Shown in pieces: positions 52,428-61,266 of a stretch of DNA of 64,000 nucleotides. The stretch is taken from assembly GCA_027494165.1 (NCBI GenBank), contig JAOSJM010000001.1, positions 124,001 through 188,000 on the forward strand. Direction: 5' to 3'. Each line of letters starts with the position of its first letter. Positions within the stretch are counted from its first letter, which is position 1. The notes under the pieces are model-generated. The model saw nothing but the letters and a program-made list of their open reading frames with translations. It was not told the origin of the DNA and did not search any database. A program made the translations under genes and the position numbers. The DNA is from Acidimicrobiia bacterium (GTDB lineage: Bacteria > Actinomycetota > Acidimicrobiia > IMCC26256 > JAOSJM01).

Positions 52428-52670
52428 ATGGCCGACGAGCTGGACGTCGACGCCATGCTCCGGCGGTTCCGCGAGCGGGCCCGGGCGGTGCGGGAGCGGA
52501 CGTTGCCCCCGGTGGCCGGACCGGAGCGGCAGCGCTTCGTGGAGCAGGCCGAGATCGACCACCTCGACTTCGCGATCATCGGGGACGCGAGCTGGTCGCT
52601 CGTCGACGGCGTCCTGACCCTCCGGGTGGATCTCCGCCCCGACCCGGCCCGGGACGACGGCGAGAGCTGA
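52428..52670 (+). CDS. Small acidic protein of unknown function
   Basis: 80 residues, no recognised domain. It begins MADELDVDAMLRRFRERARAV, predicted as an amphipathic helix; a compact second half follows (EQAEIDHLDFAIIGDASWSLVDGVLTLRVDL) with two likely beta strands. Not secreted. Support comes from codon usage like the neighbours, the precisely placed -10 hexamer and the tight fit between prmC and a convergent gene. The protein may be a lineage-specific one linked to translation genes. Confidence 0.6.
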   Translation: MADELDVDAMLRRFRERARAVRERTLPPVAGPERQRFVEQAEIDHLDFAIIGDASWSLVDGVLTLRVDLRPDPARDDGES

Positions 52671-52674
52671 CGCG

Positions 52675-52701
52675 GGCCCGCTCGACCGTCGGGCGCGGGC
52701 C
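52675..52701 (+). terminator. Possible bidirectional terminator hairpin
   Basis: GGCCCGC (52675-52681) pairs with GCGGGCC (52695-52701) across a 13-base loop, between two converging genes. Stem is short and no T tract is present. Confidence 0.45.
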
Positions 52702-52713
52702 GGCCGGCCGGCC

Positions 52714-53148
52714 TCAGTGACGCACGATCTCGTCGAGCTGCTCGCCGGGGTCCAGGCGCTGGAGGAAGGCGCGGTCGACGGCGGCCCACAGGGTCTTGGA
52801 GCACGGGTAGAAGACGATCGGGCCGAGGATCCCGATCGGGAGCACCAGCGCGAGCAGCGGCACGACGGGGACATCGGGCACCGTCAGCGCGAGCCCCACC
52901 ACCACCGTCAGGGCCAGGAGCCCGCCGGTGGCGATGATGTTGATGGCGAGGGCCCCGACCCAGTACCCCTGCTCGCGCTCGAAGTGGAGCCCGCAACGGG
53001 GGCAGTCGGGCACCATCCGGAAGTAGCGCCGGAACAGGTGACCCGAGCCGCACCGGGGGCACCGCCGCCACAGTCCCCACCACAGCGTGCGGACCCGGCC
53101 GGCGGGGCGTGCAGCCCGTGGGTGGGCGTCGGGGACGGTCTCGGTCAC
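52714..53148 (-). CDS. DUF983 family membrane protein
   Basis: 144 residues. A zinc-ribbon-like pair CPRCGSGHLF and CPRCGLHFEREQGYWVGA is followed by two membrane helices (ALAINIIATGGLLALTVVVGLAL and a second, PVVPLLALVLPIGILGPIVF). Function unknown. GTG 53148 has GAGGAG 5 bases upstream; TATGGT on the minus strand at 53174-53179 may be its -10. Confidence 0.88.
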   Translation of the reverse strand: MTETVPDAHPRAARPAGRVRTLWWGLWRRCPRCGSGHLFRRYFRMVPDCPRCGLHFEREQGYWVGALAINIIATGGLLALTVVVGLALTVPDVPVVPLLALVLPIGILGPIVFYPCSKTLWAAVDRAFLQRLDPGEQLDEIVRH

Positions 53149-53239
53149 GGCGACTCCTCGGCGGGGGAGGCCCCACCATACGGTCCGGAGGCCCCGGTCG
53201 CGACGCGCCCACGAGACGGAGCCGGCCCTTCACCGCGCG

Positions 53240-54744
53240 TCAGACGAGGGTGTTCGTGGCCCCGTCCGTGCGGACCTCGACCGGGCGGCCCTCCCAGGCC
53301 TCAGAGACCATCGAGGCCAGCGCGTCGGGGTCACGCGAGTTCGCCAGGGCCCGCCGGCCGTCGGGGGTGAGGAGCGTGACGATGGCCACGGTGGGAGCGC
53401 CGTCGCGGTCGTGCACCACCGCCGTGGCCTCGACCGTGGCCTCTCCCTCGAAGGGACCGGCGGGCTCGCGGGCGGGGCCGGCGTCGACCCGGGCCTGGGT
53501 CCGGGCGGGATCGACCCTCGTGAACCCGTCCGCGGGGGCGTGGTGGAGTAGAGCCCGGCGGCGTGCTTGGTGACGTACCAGCCGATCGCGCTCACCATCC
53601 CCACCGACCCCGGGTCGCGGCGGCACTCGTCGACCATCGTCGCGATCGCGTGGGTCACGTAGTCGTTGACCGGCCCGCCGGCGAAGGCGAGGCCCCCGGT
53701 CACGGTCAGGGGGCGGTCGTCCCCCGGCCCGCCGAGGCCCAGGGCGTCGAGGGCGATCTGGACCGCCGACGGGAAGCACGAGTAGAGGTCGAAGCGGGCC
53801 ACGCCGTCGAGGTCGAGGCCGGCGGCCTGCACCAGGTCCCCGCCCACGGCACGGATCGCCGGCGACTCGGCCGGCGACCAGCGCTGCGAGAAGAACCAGC
53901 GGTCGCAGGCCTCGGCGCCGGCCAGGGGGAACACGAGCCGCTCGTCGGGTACGCCGGCCCCCCGCGCCGCCTCGTAGGAGCACAGGATCAGGGCCGCGGC
54001 CTGGTCGACGTCGATGTTGGCGCACATCCGCTTGGTGTACGGGAAGGTCACGACCCGGTTGTCGGGCGACGGCGTGCGGATCTCCTCGGGGGTGTAGGCC
54101 GTGCGCGACCAGGCGTTCGGGTTCCGCGCCGCCACCGCGGCGAAGCGCGCCCACAGCTCGGCCACGTGCTGCTGGTGCTCCTCCACCGTCCGGCCCGCCC
54201 GGGCCCTCAGCGCGGTCTCGAAGAGCGGGTACACGTCGGTGGGGGCCAGGGCCAGGTGCGCGGTCTCGCCGTCGGAGGTCCCGGGGCGGTCGTCGCCGAG
54301 CACCCGGGGGCACGGCGGGTCCTCGGCGGTGGTCCAGGGGAGCCACACCGACGGGTCCCTGCGGGCGCGCCACCGCGTGTAGATGCAGTCCGCGCCCCCG
54401 AGCAGGACGACGTCGGCCTCACCGGCGGCGATCCCGGCGGCCAGGGCGTTGAGGAGCATCTGGGGGCTGTTGCCGCCCGTGGTCGTCGTGAGCGTCGTCC
54501 GGGGCTCGCAGCCGAGGAGGCGGGCCAGGAGCGCCCCGGGGTCGGGGTAGCCCCACGAGACCATCTGGACGACCGCCACGGTGTCCGCCCGGGCCACGAG
54601 CGACGACCGCGCGCCCGTGTCGGCGTCGGCCGCCCGGGCGGCCTCGGCGAGCAGCTCGATGGGCTCGAGGGCCTCCAGAGGGTCGGCGGGTCGCTGGCTC
54701 CGCTGGCCCACGCCGACGACGACGGGGGTGCGCGGGTCCACCAT
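53240..54744 (-). CDS. Thiolase-like protein, TLP1 type (frameshifted)
   Basis: About 501 residues. Thiolase fold, starting TPVVVGVGQRSQRPADPLE; DVYPLFETALRARAG and GGLAFAGGPVNDYVTHAIATM match actinobacterial acetyl-CoA acetyltransferase-like proteins. The C-terminal ~80 residues (FEGEATVEATAVVHDRDG ... WEGRPVEVRTDG) form the extra domain of type-1 thiolase-like proteins. The frame changes at the G5 run 53534-53538 (one base short). At the position of the usual nucleophilic cysteine the chain reads TTTGGNSPQM, without Cys, so ordinary thiolysis is doubtful. ATG 54744 has GGGAG upstream. Probable lipid or sterol-related role, inferred from the mycobacterial family. Confidence 0.82.
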
Positions 54745-54777
54745 GGGCTGCTCCCTCGGGTCGGGTGGCGCGCCAGG

Positions 54778-56379
54778 CTAGCGTCGGCCACCGAGGCCGG
54801 ACGAACCACCCGAACCGGACCGGAACGGCGCCTCCTCCCTCCTCGTCGTCCGGCGCCTCGACCGCGGGCCACGTGGGCTCGCCCGGCGCCGCGCTCTGCG
54901 GGCAGATCGACCGGTAGCCGCAGTGACGGCAGGTCCGCGCGTCGGCGACCCCGCCGAAGGGGTCGTCCGCCCGGATCGCGGCCACGACGTCGCGGAGCTC
55001 CTCCTCGATGGCCGCGAGGTCGTCCTCCTCGGGGTCGAAGGGGTCGGGGTCGTCGTCGACCTCGGGGGCCAGGTGCTCGTAGCGGACTCGCAGGCGCAGG
55101 CCACGGGCGGCGGCCCGGGGCGCCAGGACCCAGGCCTGGAGCCGGGCGCGCGGGTCGTCGGAGACCCGCGGGTACCGGACCGTGCCCGTCTTGTAGTCGC
55201 GGGCGTCGAGCAGGCCGTCGTGCACCCAGGCCGCGTCGATGCGCGCCGTCGCCACGAACGCCAGGAGGGGGTCCCGGTGGAAGCGGGCGACCTCGACCTC
55301 GTGCCCCAGCGCCTCGGCGCCGATCGGGCAGCGGCGGCGGTGGGCGCAGAGGTGGTCGCGGATCGGCCCCGGTCCAGCGACGTGGTGGGCGCGCAGGACG
55401 TCCTCGACGTGCCCGTCGTCCTGGCAGGAGCCCCCGGTGTGCACGAGGCGCAGCAGGTCGTGGGTGAGCAGCCCCCGGTCCGGGGAACCCCCTCCGTCGC
55501 TCTCGGGGAGCCCCAGGAGGTGGCGGGCCCGCCAGGCCCGGGGGCACGCGATCCAGCGGTCGAGCGAGCTCGGGGTGAGGGCGATCACGCCCGGACGGAG
55601 GTCCCCCCGGGGTGCGGAGCGGTTGGCGCCGTGCTCGTGGGCCGGGCAGCCCGAGAAGAAGCGGCAGAACCCGCACTCGGTGCCCGGCCGGGCGGTCCCC
55701 TCCGCGGCGAGGGCGTGCACGGTCGCGACCCGTTCGTCGAGCCAGTCCCCGAGCCATCCGGCGTCGGTCCGGAGCTCGACCACCCGCTCCCGCCGGTCGC
55801 CCCGCACGAGGTCGGCGACGGAGAGGCGCAGGGGCCGATCCGTGGCCCACCCGTCCTGCCCGGGCGTGGGCGTCCAGAGCCGCAGCACCGCCAGCCTCGC
55901 CGCGACGTCGTCGAGCGGGTCGTCGGGCAGGATCCGGCCCCAGAGCCCGAGCTGCCGGAGCTCGGGCTCGCCCCCGGCCCCTCGAGGGTGAGGTCGACCC
56001 AGCCGCCGGCCCGGATCCCCCGCCTCCGGAACACGGTCGGGTGGTCGCAGTGGTGGTGGTGGGTGCGTCCCGGGCGGTCCGCGTAGAGGGTGGCGTACCA
56101 CCCCGCGGCGTGGCGGAACACCGCCGCCTCCTCGGGGAGGAGGGCGTCGGGGGCGGGCAGGAGGTCCGCCGCCGGCGCCCGCGACTCCAGGTGGGCCTTC
56201 CGCAGGGCCTCGAGGAAGGCGTCGCGCAGCCGGCCCCGGTTGACCGGGCTGGCGGAGCCGCTGTCGCCCTCGAGCTCGCGGGCGACCCGGCGGGCGCACG
56301 CGGTGTCGGCGCGGGCGAGGAGCGACGGCGTGACCTTCGGGAGCGGGAGCAGTTCCACCTCCCCACTCTGCCCCGTCAC
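54778..56379 (-). CDS. Two-module PD-(D/E)XK nuclease-family protein (frameshifted)
   Basis: About 534 residues. The N-terminal half starts LLPLPKVTPSLLARADTACAR and ends with the triplet CGFCRFFSGC. The C-terminal half starts LTPSSLDRWIACPRAWRARHLL, has the active-site pattern RIDAAWV ... DARDYKTG (D and K), and ends with CRHCGYRSIC. Each half therefore looks like a RecB/Cas4-type nuclease module with a C-x2-C-x5-C cluster, probably an iron-sulfur site. A 4-C run at 55978-55981 is one base short and shifts the frame after VDLTLEG. A second shift near 54840 probably leads to the TAG stop at 54778, as otherwise the frame would run far into the thiolase gene. GTG 56379 chosen. Likely DNA repair. 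Confidence 0.72.
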
Positions 56380-56402
56380 GCCTGGCCCTGCCGGGCCCCG
56401 CC

Positions 56403-56408
56403 TACCAT
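56403..56408 (+). promoter_or_regulatory. -10 element, probable leaderless promoter (DUF4012 gene)
   Basis: TACCAT ends 8 bases before GTG 56417, with no Shine-Dalgarno between. The promoter lies in the 37-base gap to the divergent nuclease gene. Confidence 0.5.
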
Positions 56409-56416
56409 CGTCGGGC

Positions 56417-58225
56417 GTGGTCCTCTCCTCCCGCCCCGCCCGGACCGCCCGGAGCCCGGGTGACGTCGCGCCCCGCCCTGGCCCGAGGCCGGTCCGGCGG
56501 TGGGGCTGGGGCCGGCGGTTGCTGCTCGCGGGGCTGGTGGTGGCCGGCGCCTGGGTGGCGGCGGGCGTCGTGGCCCTCCTCGCGGCCCGCGGCGACATCG
56601 ACGCCGGCGTGGAGGCGCTCGAGGCGGCCCGCGACCGGCTCTCCCCGGCGGCCCTCGTCGAGGGTGAGGGCCTCGAGGAGCTGCGGGCGGCCCGCCGCGA
56701 CTTCGAGCGGGCACGCGAGCGCGTCCGCTCCCCGCTGGTGGGGCCGCTGCGGGTCCTCCCGGTCGTCGGTCGCCAGGTGCGATCCGTCGACGCCCTCACC
56801 GCGGCGGCGGCCGACGTGGTCGCGGCGGGCGAGCGGGCGGTGGAGGACGCCGAGGCGCTGCTCGAGGACCCTCCGGGTGACGGTGCGGGGCGGGTGCGGC
56901 TGGCCGGGGAGATGGTGGACATCACGGCCCGGGCCGAGGAGCAGCTCGGCGGCGTCGACCTGGGACCGGCGGACGCGCTGATCGCACCGTTGGCCGACGC
57001 CCGGGACCGGTTCGCCGACAAGCTCGAGGAGGTGCGTTCGAGCCTCGCCGACGCCCGGGACGTCGCAGCCGGGATCCACGCGTTCGTGCAGGGGCCCACC
57101 CGCTATCTCGTGCTCGCGGCCAACAACGCCGAGATGCGGGCCGGCTCGGGCATGTTCCTGAGCGCGGGCGTGCTCACCGTCGAGGACGGCGGGTTCGAGC
57201 TGGGTGAGATGGTCCCCACCCAGTTCCTCCAGCTCCCCGAGGGCGAGGTGTCGATCTCGGGCGACCTCGCCGACCGGTGGGGCTGGCTGCACCCGAGCGA
57301 GGAGTGGCGCAACCTCAACGCCACACCCCGCTTCGAGGTGTCGGCGGCCCTCGCGAGGGACATGTGGGAGGCCCGGACCGGTGAGGTCGTCGACGGCGTC
57401 ATGGCCGTCGACCCGCTCGCCTTCGAGGCCCTGCTGGCCGCCGAGGGCCCCGTGGAGGTCGACGGGCGCGTGGTCGGGGCCGACGACGTCGTCGAGTACC
57501 TCCTCCACGGGCAGTACGTGGAGGCGGCACCGACCCTCGAGGGGATCCAGGCCCGCCGCGACCGCCAGAGCGACATCGCCCGGGCCGCGATCGCGATGCT
57601 CGACGAGGGGGGCTGGGAGCCTGCGGTCCTCGTCGAGGAGCTCCGGGCCACGGCCCAGGGTCGCCACATCCTGGCCTGGTCGCCGCACGCGGAGCAGCAG
57701 CGGGCCTGGGAGGCAGCCGGGATCTCGGGGGAGATGGAGCCCGAGTCCCTCATGCTCTCGGTGCTCAGCCTGGCCGGGAACAAGCTGGACCGGTTCCTCG
57801 CCGTGGAGCCGACCCTGCGGGTGGATCCGGCGGCGGACGGCTCCGACGTCACGGTCGAGGTGCGCCTGCGCAACGTCACGCCCGAGGGCGAGCCGCAGTA
57901 CGTGGCGGGCCCGCATCCCGACGGCACGTTCGGCGAGGGCGTGTACTTCGGCGCGGTGACCCTCTACGCGCCCGGGTCGGCGACGGACCTGCGCATCGAC
58001 GGGGTCGAGCAGGGGGTGGTCGCCGGTCCCGACGGCCCGTCGCGGGTCCTGGCCGGCCTCGTCGCGCTGGCCCGGGGCGAGGAACGGGCCGTGACCGTCC
58101 GGTTCCGGGTGCCGGAGGGCGTCGACTCGATCCGCATCGAGCCGTCGGCCCGCTGGCCGGCGCTGACCTGGGGCTTCCGGGACGAGGCCTGGACCGACTG
58201 GACCGCCCGGACCGTGCGCTGGTGA
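56417..58225 (+). CDS. DUF4012 domain-containing membrane-anchored protein
   Basis: 602 residues. One N-terminal membrane helix (LLLAGLVVAGAWVAAGVVALL) follows a basic stretch, then a helical, Ala/Glu/Arg-rich region, then the DUF4012 core with YLVLAANNAEMRAGSGMFLS and WGWLHPSEEWRNLNATPRFE, and VDPLAFEALLAAEGPVEVDG. The C-terminal domain is beta-rich. Extracellular orientation is likely. DUF4012 proteins are frequent near actinobacterial surface-polysaccharide genes; the role is unknown. GTG 56417 is chosen from the leaderless -10. Confidence 0.86.
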   Translation: MVLSSRPARTARSPGDVAPRPGPRPVRRWGWGRRLLLAGLVVAGAWVAAGVVALLAARGDIDAGVEALEAARDRLSPAALVEGEGLEELRAARRDFERARERVRSPLVGPLRVLPVVGRQVRSVDALTAAAADVVAAGERAVEDAEALLEDPPGDGAGRVRLAGEMVDITARAEEQLGGVDLGPADALIAPLADARDRFADKLEEVRSSLADARDVAAGIHAFVQGPTRYLVLAANNAEMRAGSGMFLSAGVLTVEDGGFELGEMVPTQFLQLPEGEVSISGDLADRWGWLHPSEEWRNLNATPRFEVSAALARDMWEARTGEVVDGVMAVDPLAFEALLAAEGPVEVDGRVVGADDVVEYLLHGQYVEAAPTLEGIQARRDRQSDIARAAIAMLDEGGWEPAVLVEELRATAQGRHILAWSPHAEQQRAWEAAGISGEMEPESLMLSVLSLAGNKLDRFLAVEPTLRVDPAADGSDVTVEVRLRNVTPEGEPQYVAGPHPDGTFGEGVYFGAVTLYAPGSATDLRIDGVEQGVVAGPDGPSRVLAGLVALARGEERAVTVRFRVPEGVDSIRIEPSARWPALTWGFRDEAWTDWTARTVRW

Positions 58226-58306
58226 TTCGCGCGCTCGGCTTCCAACGGGGGCGAACTCGGCTACGCTACGTGAGGGGTTGGCACCGGATCCCCGGAGGAG
58301 GCGGTC

Positions 58307-58609
58307 GTGAACAGGTTCGCTCGGCGAGCAGTGCAGGGCATCGCAGCGGTGGGGGTCGCGGCCGGCGTCATGCTCCCGGCGGCGGCGTTCGCAGAAGACG
58401 TGTACCCGACTCCGAGCAGCGTTCCCGACGTCGGCGAGGTCGAGTCGGGCGCGGTCCAGGCTCCGGCCGTCGAGGCCGAGGCCGTGAGCGCGGAGGGCGG
58501 CGGGCTGCCCGTCACCGGCGGTGACGTGATCGGCCTGGTGGCCATCGGGGCCGGGGCCGCGGGAGTCGGCACGGTCCTCGTGCGCGGGTCCAGGCGCCGC
58601 ACCACCTGA
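58307..58609 (+). CDS. Small LPXTG-type surface protein
   Basis: 100 residues: a signal peptide (RRAVQGIAAVGVAAGVMLPAAAFAE), a short low-complexity middle rich in Val, Glu and Ala, then LPVTG followed by a hydrophobic helix and RGSRRR. The mature chain would be only about 40 residues, unusually small for a sortase substrate. GTG 58307 has GGAGGAGG upstream; TACGCT at 58262-58267 is a candidate -10. Confidence 0.75.
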   Translation: MNRFARRAVQGIAAVGVAAGVMLPAAAFAEDVYPTPSSVPDVGEVESGAVQAPAVEAEAVSAEGGGLPVTGGDVIGLVAIGAGAAGVGTVLVRGSRRRTT

Positions 58610-58675
58610 CCATCGCCGGGACCCCGCCCCCCGTCGCGGCGACCGTCCCGCGGCGAGGCCGGTCCCGCTGATCCC

Positions 58676-60193
58676 ATGAGCGCGCCCACGGTGTCGCCGT
58701 CCGCCACGACCGGACCGCTTCCCGGCGCCCCCATCCGCGGGCGCTCCCTGACACGCTGGGTGGTCGCCGGGCAGATGCTCCTCGTCGCCGTGCTGGGGCT
58801 GGCGTGGCTGGGCGACAAGAGCTTCTGGATCGACGAGGCCTACACCTGGTCCACGGTGTCGCGGGGCTTCGGCGACCTCGTCGAGCTGATGCTCGACAGC
58901 GAGGCGAACGCGGCCCTGCACTCCCTCCTCCTCCTCGGCTGGGTGCGAGTGGGCGACTCGGAGGTCGTGCTCCGCCTCCCCTCCGTCCTGTTCGCCGTGT
59001 TGTCGGTCCCCGCCGTGTACCTGCTCGCGCGGCGCCTCTTCGACGAGCGCACGGGCCTGATCGCCGGGTTCCTCGTGGCCGTGAGCGCCACGATGGTGGA
59101 GTTCGCCCAGGAGGCCCGCTCGTACACGCTCGTGGTCCTCTTCGCGGCCCTGTCGGGCGCGTTCCTCGCCGCCGAGCTGCGGGAACCCACCCGGCGGACC
59201 TGGTGGGGCTGGGTGGTGGCCAGCACGCTCCTGCTGTACGCGCACGTGTACGGAGCGTTCGTGCTCCTCGCCCAGGCGGTCTCGCTCCTCTTCCTCCCGC
59301 CGGCGGCGCTGCGCTGGCGGCGGCTCCTCGGGGCCGGGGCCGCCGTGGCCGTGGCCGCGGGTCCCTACCTGCTCGTCGCGCTCCTCCAGGACGGGTGGGC
59401 GGCCCACTACGAGGAGTTCCTGCCCGCGCCCGGGCTCGCCGACGTGCGCCGGATCGTGGCCACCCTGGCGGGGAGCAGCGGCTCGGTCATGGTCGCGGTG
59501 TACGGGCTCGCGTCCTTGGGAGCCCTCGCATCGACCTGGATGGCCTGGCGCCGCCGGGGCCGCTCTCGCGAGGTGTGGGCCCACGCCCTGCTGGTGGCGT
59601 GGATCGTGCTGCCCCTGGTGATCGTCTTCGTGCTCTCGAGCAGCGTCGCCACCTTCCAGCCCCGGCACCTGCTGGTGTCCCTCCCGGCCCTGGTCGTGCT
59701 GGGCGCCCGCGGCCTCGCCCTGGTCGGCTCGCCCCGGCTCCTCGTCCCGATCCTCGTCGGCGTGGCCCTGGTGGCCGCGTGGGGAGTCCGGCGCTACTAC
59801 GTCGACGTCGAGAAGACCGACTTCCGGGCCGGCACGGCCTTCGTCGCCGAACGGGCGCAGGAGGGCGACGGGATGCTCTTCGCCCTCGACGAGAACCTGC
59901 TCCTGTTCGAGTACTACCTGCGGGACGACCCGGCCACGCGGGCGAAGCTCACGCCGGCCTTCCCCGACGTCGCCTGGGGCGGGTACCGCACCGGTGACCA
60001 GATGCTCCGGCTGTTCACCGAGGAGGAGCTGCTCGAGGCCTCGGAGCGCTTCGACCGACTGTGGGTCGTGCTCAGCTTCGCCGAGCCCGGGGAGGTCCGG
60101 GCACGGCTCGAGCTCCTCGAGCCCACCCACGAGCTCGTCGACGACCGCCGCTTCGACGGCGACTTCTGGGTCCTCCGCTACGAGCGGGCCTGA
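58676..60193 (+). CDS. GT39-like (PMT_2) membrane glycosyltransferase
   Basis: 505 residues with 9-11 hydrophobic segments. The first loop motif KSFWIDEAYTWSTV carries the Asp/Glu pair typical of GT-C enzymes that use a polyprenyl-phosphate sugar. FAQEARSYTLVVLFAAL and FQPRHLLVSLPALVVLG are also typical of the family. Transfer of a sugar from a lipid carrier to an extracellular acceptor is expected; acceptor unknown. ATG 58676 lacks an obvious Shine-Dalgarno. Converges with the GT2 at 60221. Confidence 0.83.
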   Translation: MSAPTVSPSATTGPLPGAPIRGRSLTRWVVAGQMLLVAVLGLAWLGDKSFWIDEAYTWSTVSRGFGDLVELMLDSEANAALHSLLLLGWVRVGDSEVVLRLPSVLFAVLSVPAVYLLARRLFDERTGLIAGFLVAVSATMVEFAQEARSYTLVVLFAALSGAFLAAELREPTRRTWWGWVVASTLLLYAHVYGAFVLLAQAVSLLFLPPAALRWRRLLGAGAAVAVAAGPYLLVALLQDGWAAHYEEFLPAPGLADVRRIVATLAGSSGSVMVAVYGLASLGALASTWMAWRRRGRSREVWAHALLVAWIVLPLVIVFVLSSSVATFQPRHLLVSLPALVVLGARGLALVGSPRLLVPILVGVALVAAWGVRRYYVDVEKTDFRAGTAFVAERAQEGDGMLFALDENLLLFEYYLRDDPATRAKLTPAFPDVAWGGYRTGDQMLRLFTEEELLEASERFDRLWVVLSFAEPGEVRARLELLEPTHELVDDRRFDGDFWVLRYERA

Positions 60194-60212
60194 GCCCGGC
60201 GCCTCTCCGGGC
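60194..60212 (+). terminator. Short bidirectional hairpin between convergent genes
   Basis: GCCCGG (60194-60199) and CCGGGC (60207-60212) with a 7-base loop, in the 27-base gap between two converging genes. No T tract. Confidence 0.45.
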
Positions 60213-60220
60213 CGGACCGG

Positions 60221-61183
60221 CTACGAGTCCTCGTCGACCCGCGCCGCGCGCCGGCGGAGGAAGGCCGGTGCGGTCCTCACCCGGCCGGCCACGAAGGCGG
60301 GCTCCGAGCGGAGGCTGGCCAGGAGCTCGGAGCGGAACCGGCGACGGTCGCCGTCGGACCAGGCGAGCCGGGACAGGCGCCAGTGGGCCTCGGCCACCCG
60401 GCTCCGGAGCAGTCGGCGCTGGCGGGCCGTGAGATCGCGTCCGTCGCTCGCGAGGAGGTCCCCGTAGAGCACGAGGGTCTCGTGCCAGTACTCCTGGGCG
60501 TCGCTGGGCCGCAGAGCGGTGAGGCGGCCGGTCCCGGCGTCCGCGGTCATGCGGGTCCCCACGCCGTTCACCGCGCACAGGGGCTCCCTGAACCCGAGCA
60601 CGTAGAAGAGGTAGGTGTCGTGGCGCAGGAAGAGGTCGGGGCGGAGCCCGCCCAGCGCGAGGTAGGTCGCGCGCCGGACCGTGCTGGCCTGCAGCATCAT
60701 CGGCTGGTAGGGGAGCAGGACCCAGTCGGCCCCGCGGCGCTCGAGCCGGTAGGGCTCCTCGATCGAGAAGCCCGCGAGGTCCCAGAGGTGGCGTCCCTCG
60801 CGATCCTCGCCCGCCCGGTCGCCGCTCGACCAGGTCACGTCCCGGAAGTACAGGGACGCCTCGCCCGACGTGCCCTCGAGCGCCGCTTCCACGGCGCGGA
60901 GGTGGTCGGGGAGCCAGACGTCGTCCGAGTCCAGGAAGGCGATCCAGTCCCCGGTCGCCTCCTGCACGCCGCGGTTGCGGGCCGCCGCGGCCCCCTCGTG
61001 CTCTTGGCGGACGTAGCGGAGCTCGGGGCCGAAGTCCGCGAGGAGCTCGGCCGTACCGTCGGTGGAGCCGTCGTCGACGACGACCACCTCGTCGGGGGGG
61101 CGCTCCTGGGAGAGCGCGCAGGTCACCGCCCGCGTGACGAGCGCGGCCCGGTCGTGCGTGGGGATGACGACGCTGATCCTCAT
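60221..61183 (-). CDS. Glycosyltransferase family 2
   Basis: 320 residues, GT-A fold. ISVVIPTHDRAALVTRAVTCAL, VVDDGSTDGTAELL and the DxD-type IAFLDSDDVWLPDH are textbook motifs. The C-terminal ~90 residues are arginine-rich and helical. ATG 61183 starts exactly at the first strand; an earlier in-frame ATG at 61228 would add 15 residues of low complexity. Specificity unknown; it pairs with wecB upstream in the same direction. Confidence 0.9.
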   Translation of the reverse strand: MRISVVIPTHDRAALVTRAVTCALSQERPPDEVVVVDDGSTDGTAELLADFGPELRYVRQEHEGAAAARNRGVQEATGDWIAFLDSDDVWLPDHLRAVEAALEGTSGEASLYFRDVTWSSGDRAGEDREGRHLWDLAGFSIEEPYRLERRGADWVLLPYQPMMLQASTVRRATYLALGGLRPDLFLRHDTYLFYVLGFREPLCAVNGVGTRMTADAGTGRLTALRPSDAQEYWHETLVLYGDLLASDGRDLTARQRRLLRSRVAEAHWRLSRLAWSDGDRRRFRSELLASLRSEPAFVAGRVRTAPAFLRRRAARVDEDS

Positions 61184-61266
61184 GGTGGGTGCACCGGCAG
61201 GCACCCGGCCGGCCGGGGGGACCGCCATTGTGCCCTCCCCGGCCGCGACGGTGTCCCGCGCGGTGG

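Noticed and set aside
56402..60130. Very long minus-strand frame of over 1,200 codons
   Set aside because: It is antisense to the DUF4012, LPXTG and GT39 genes and has no recognisable domain; a codon-bias artefact.
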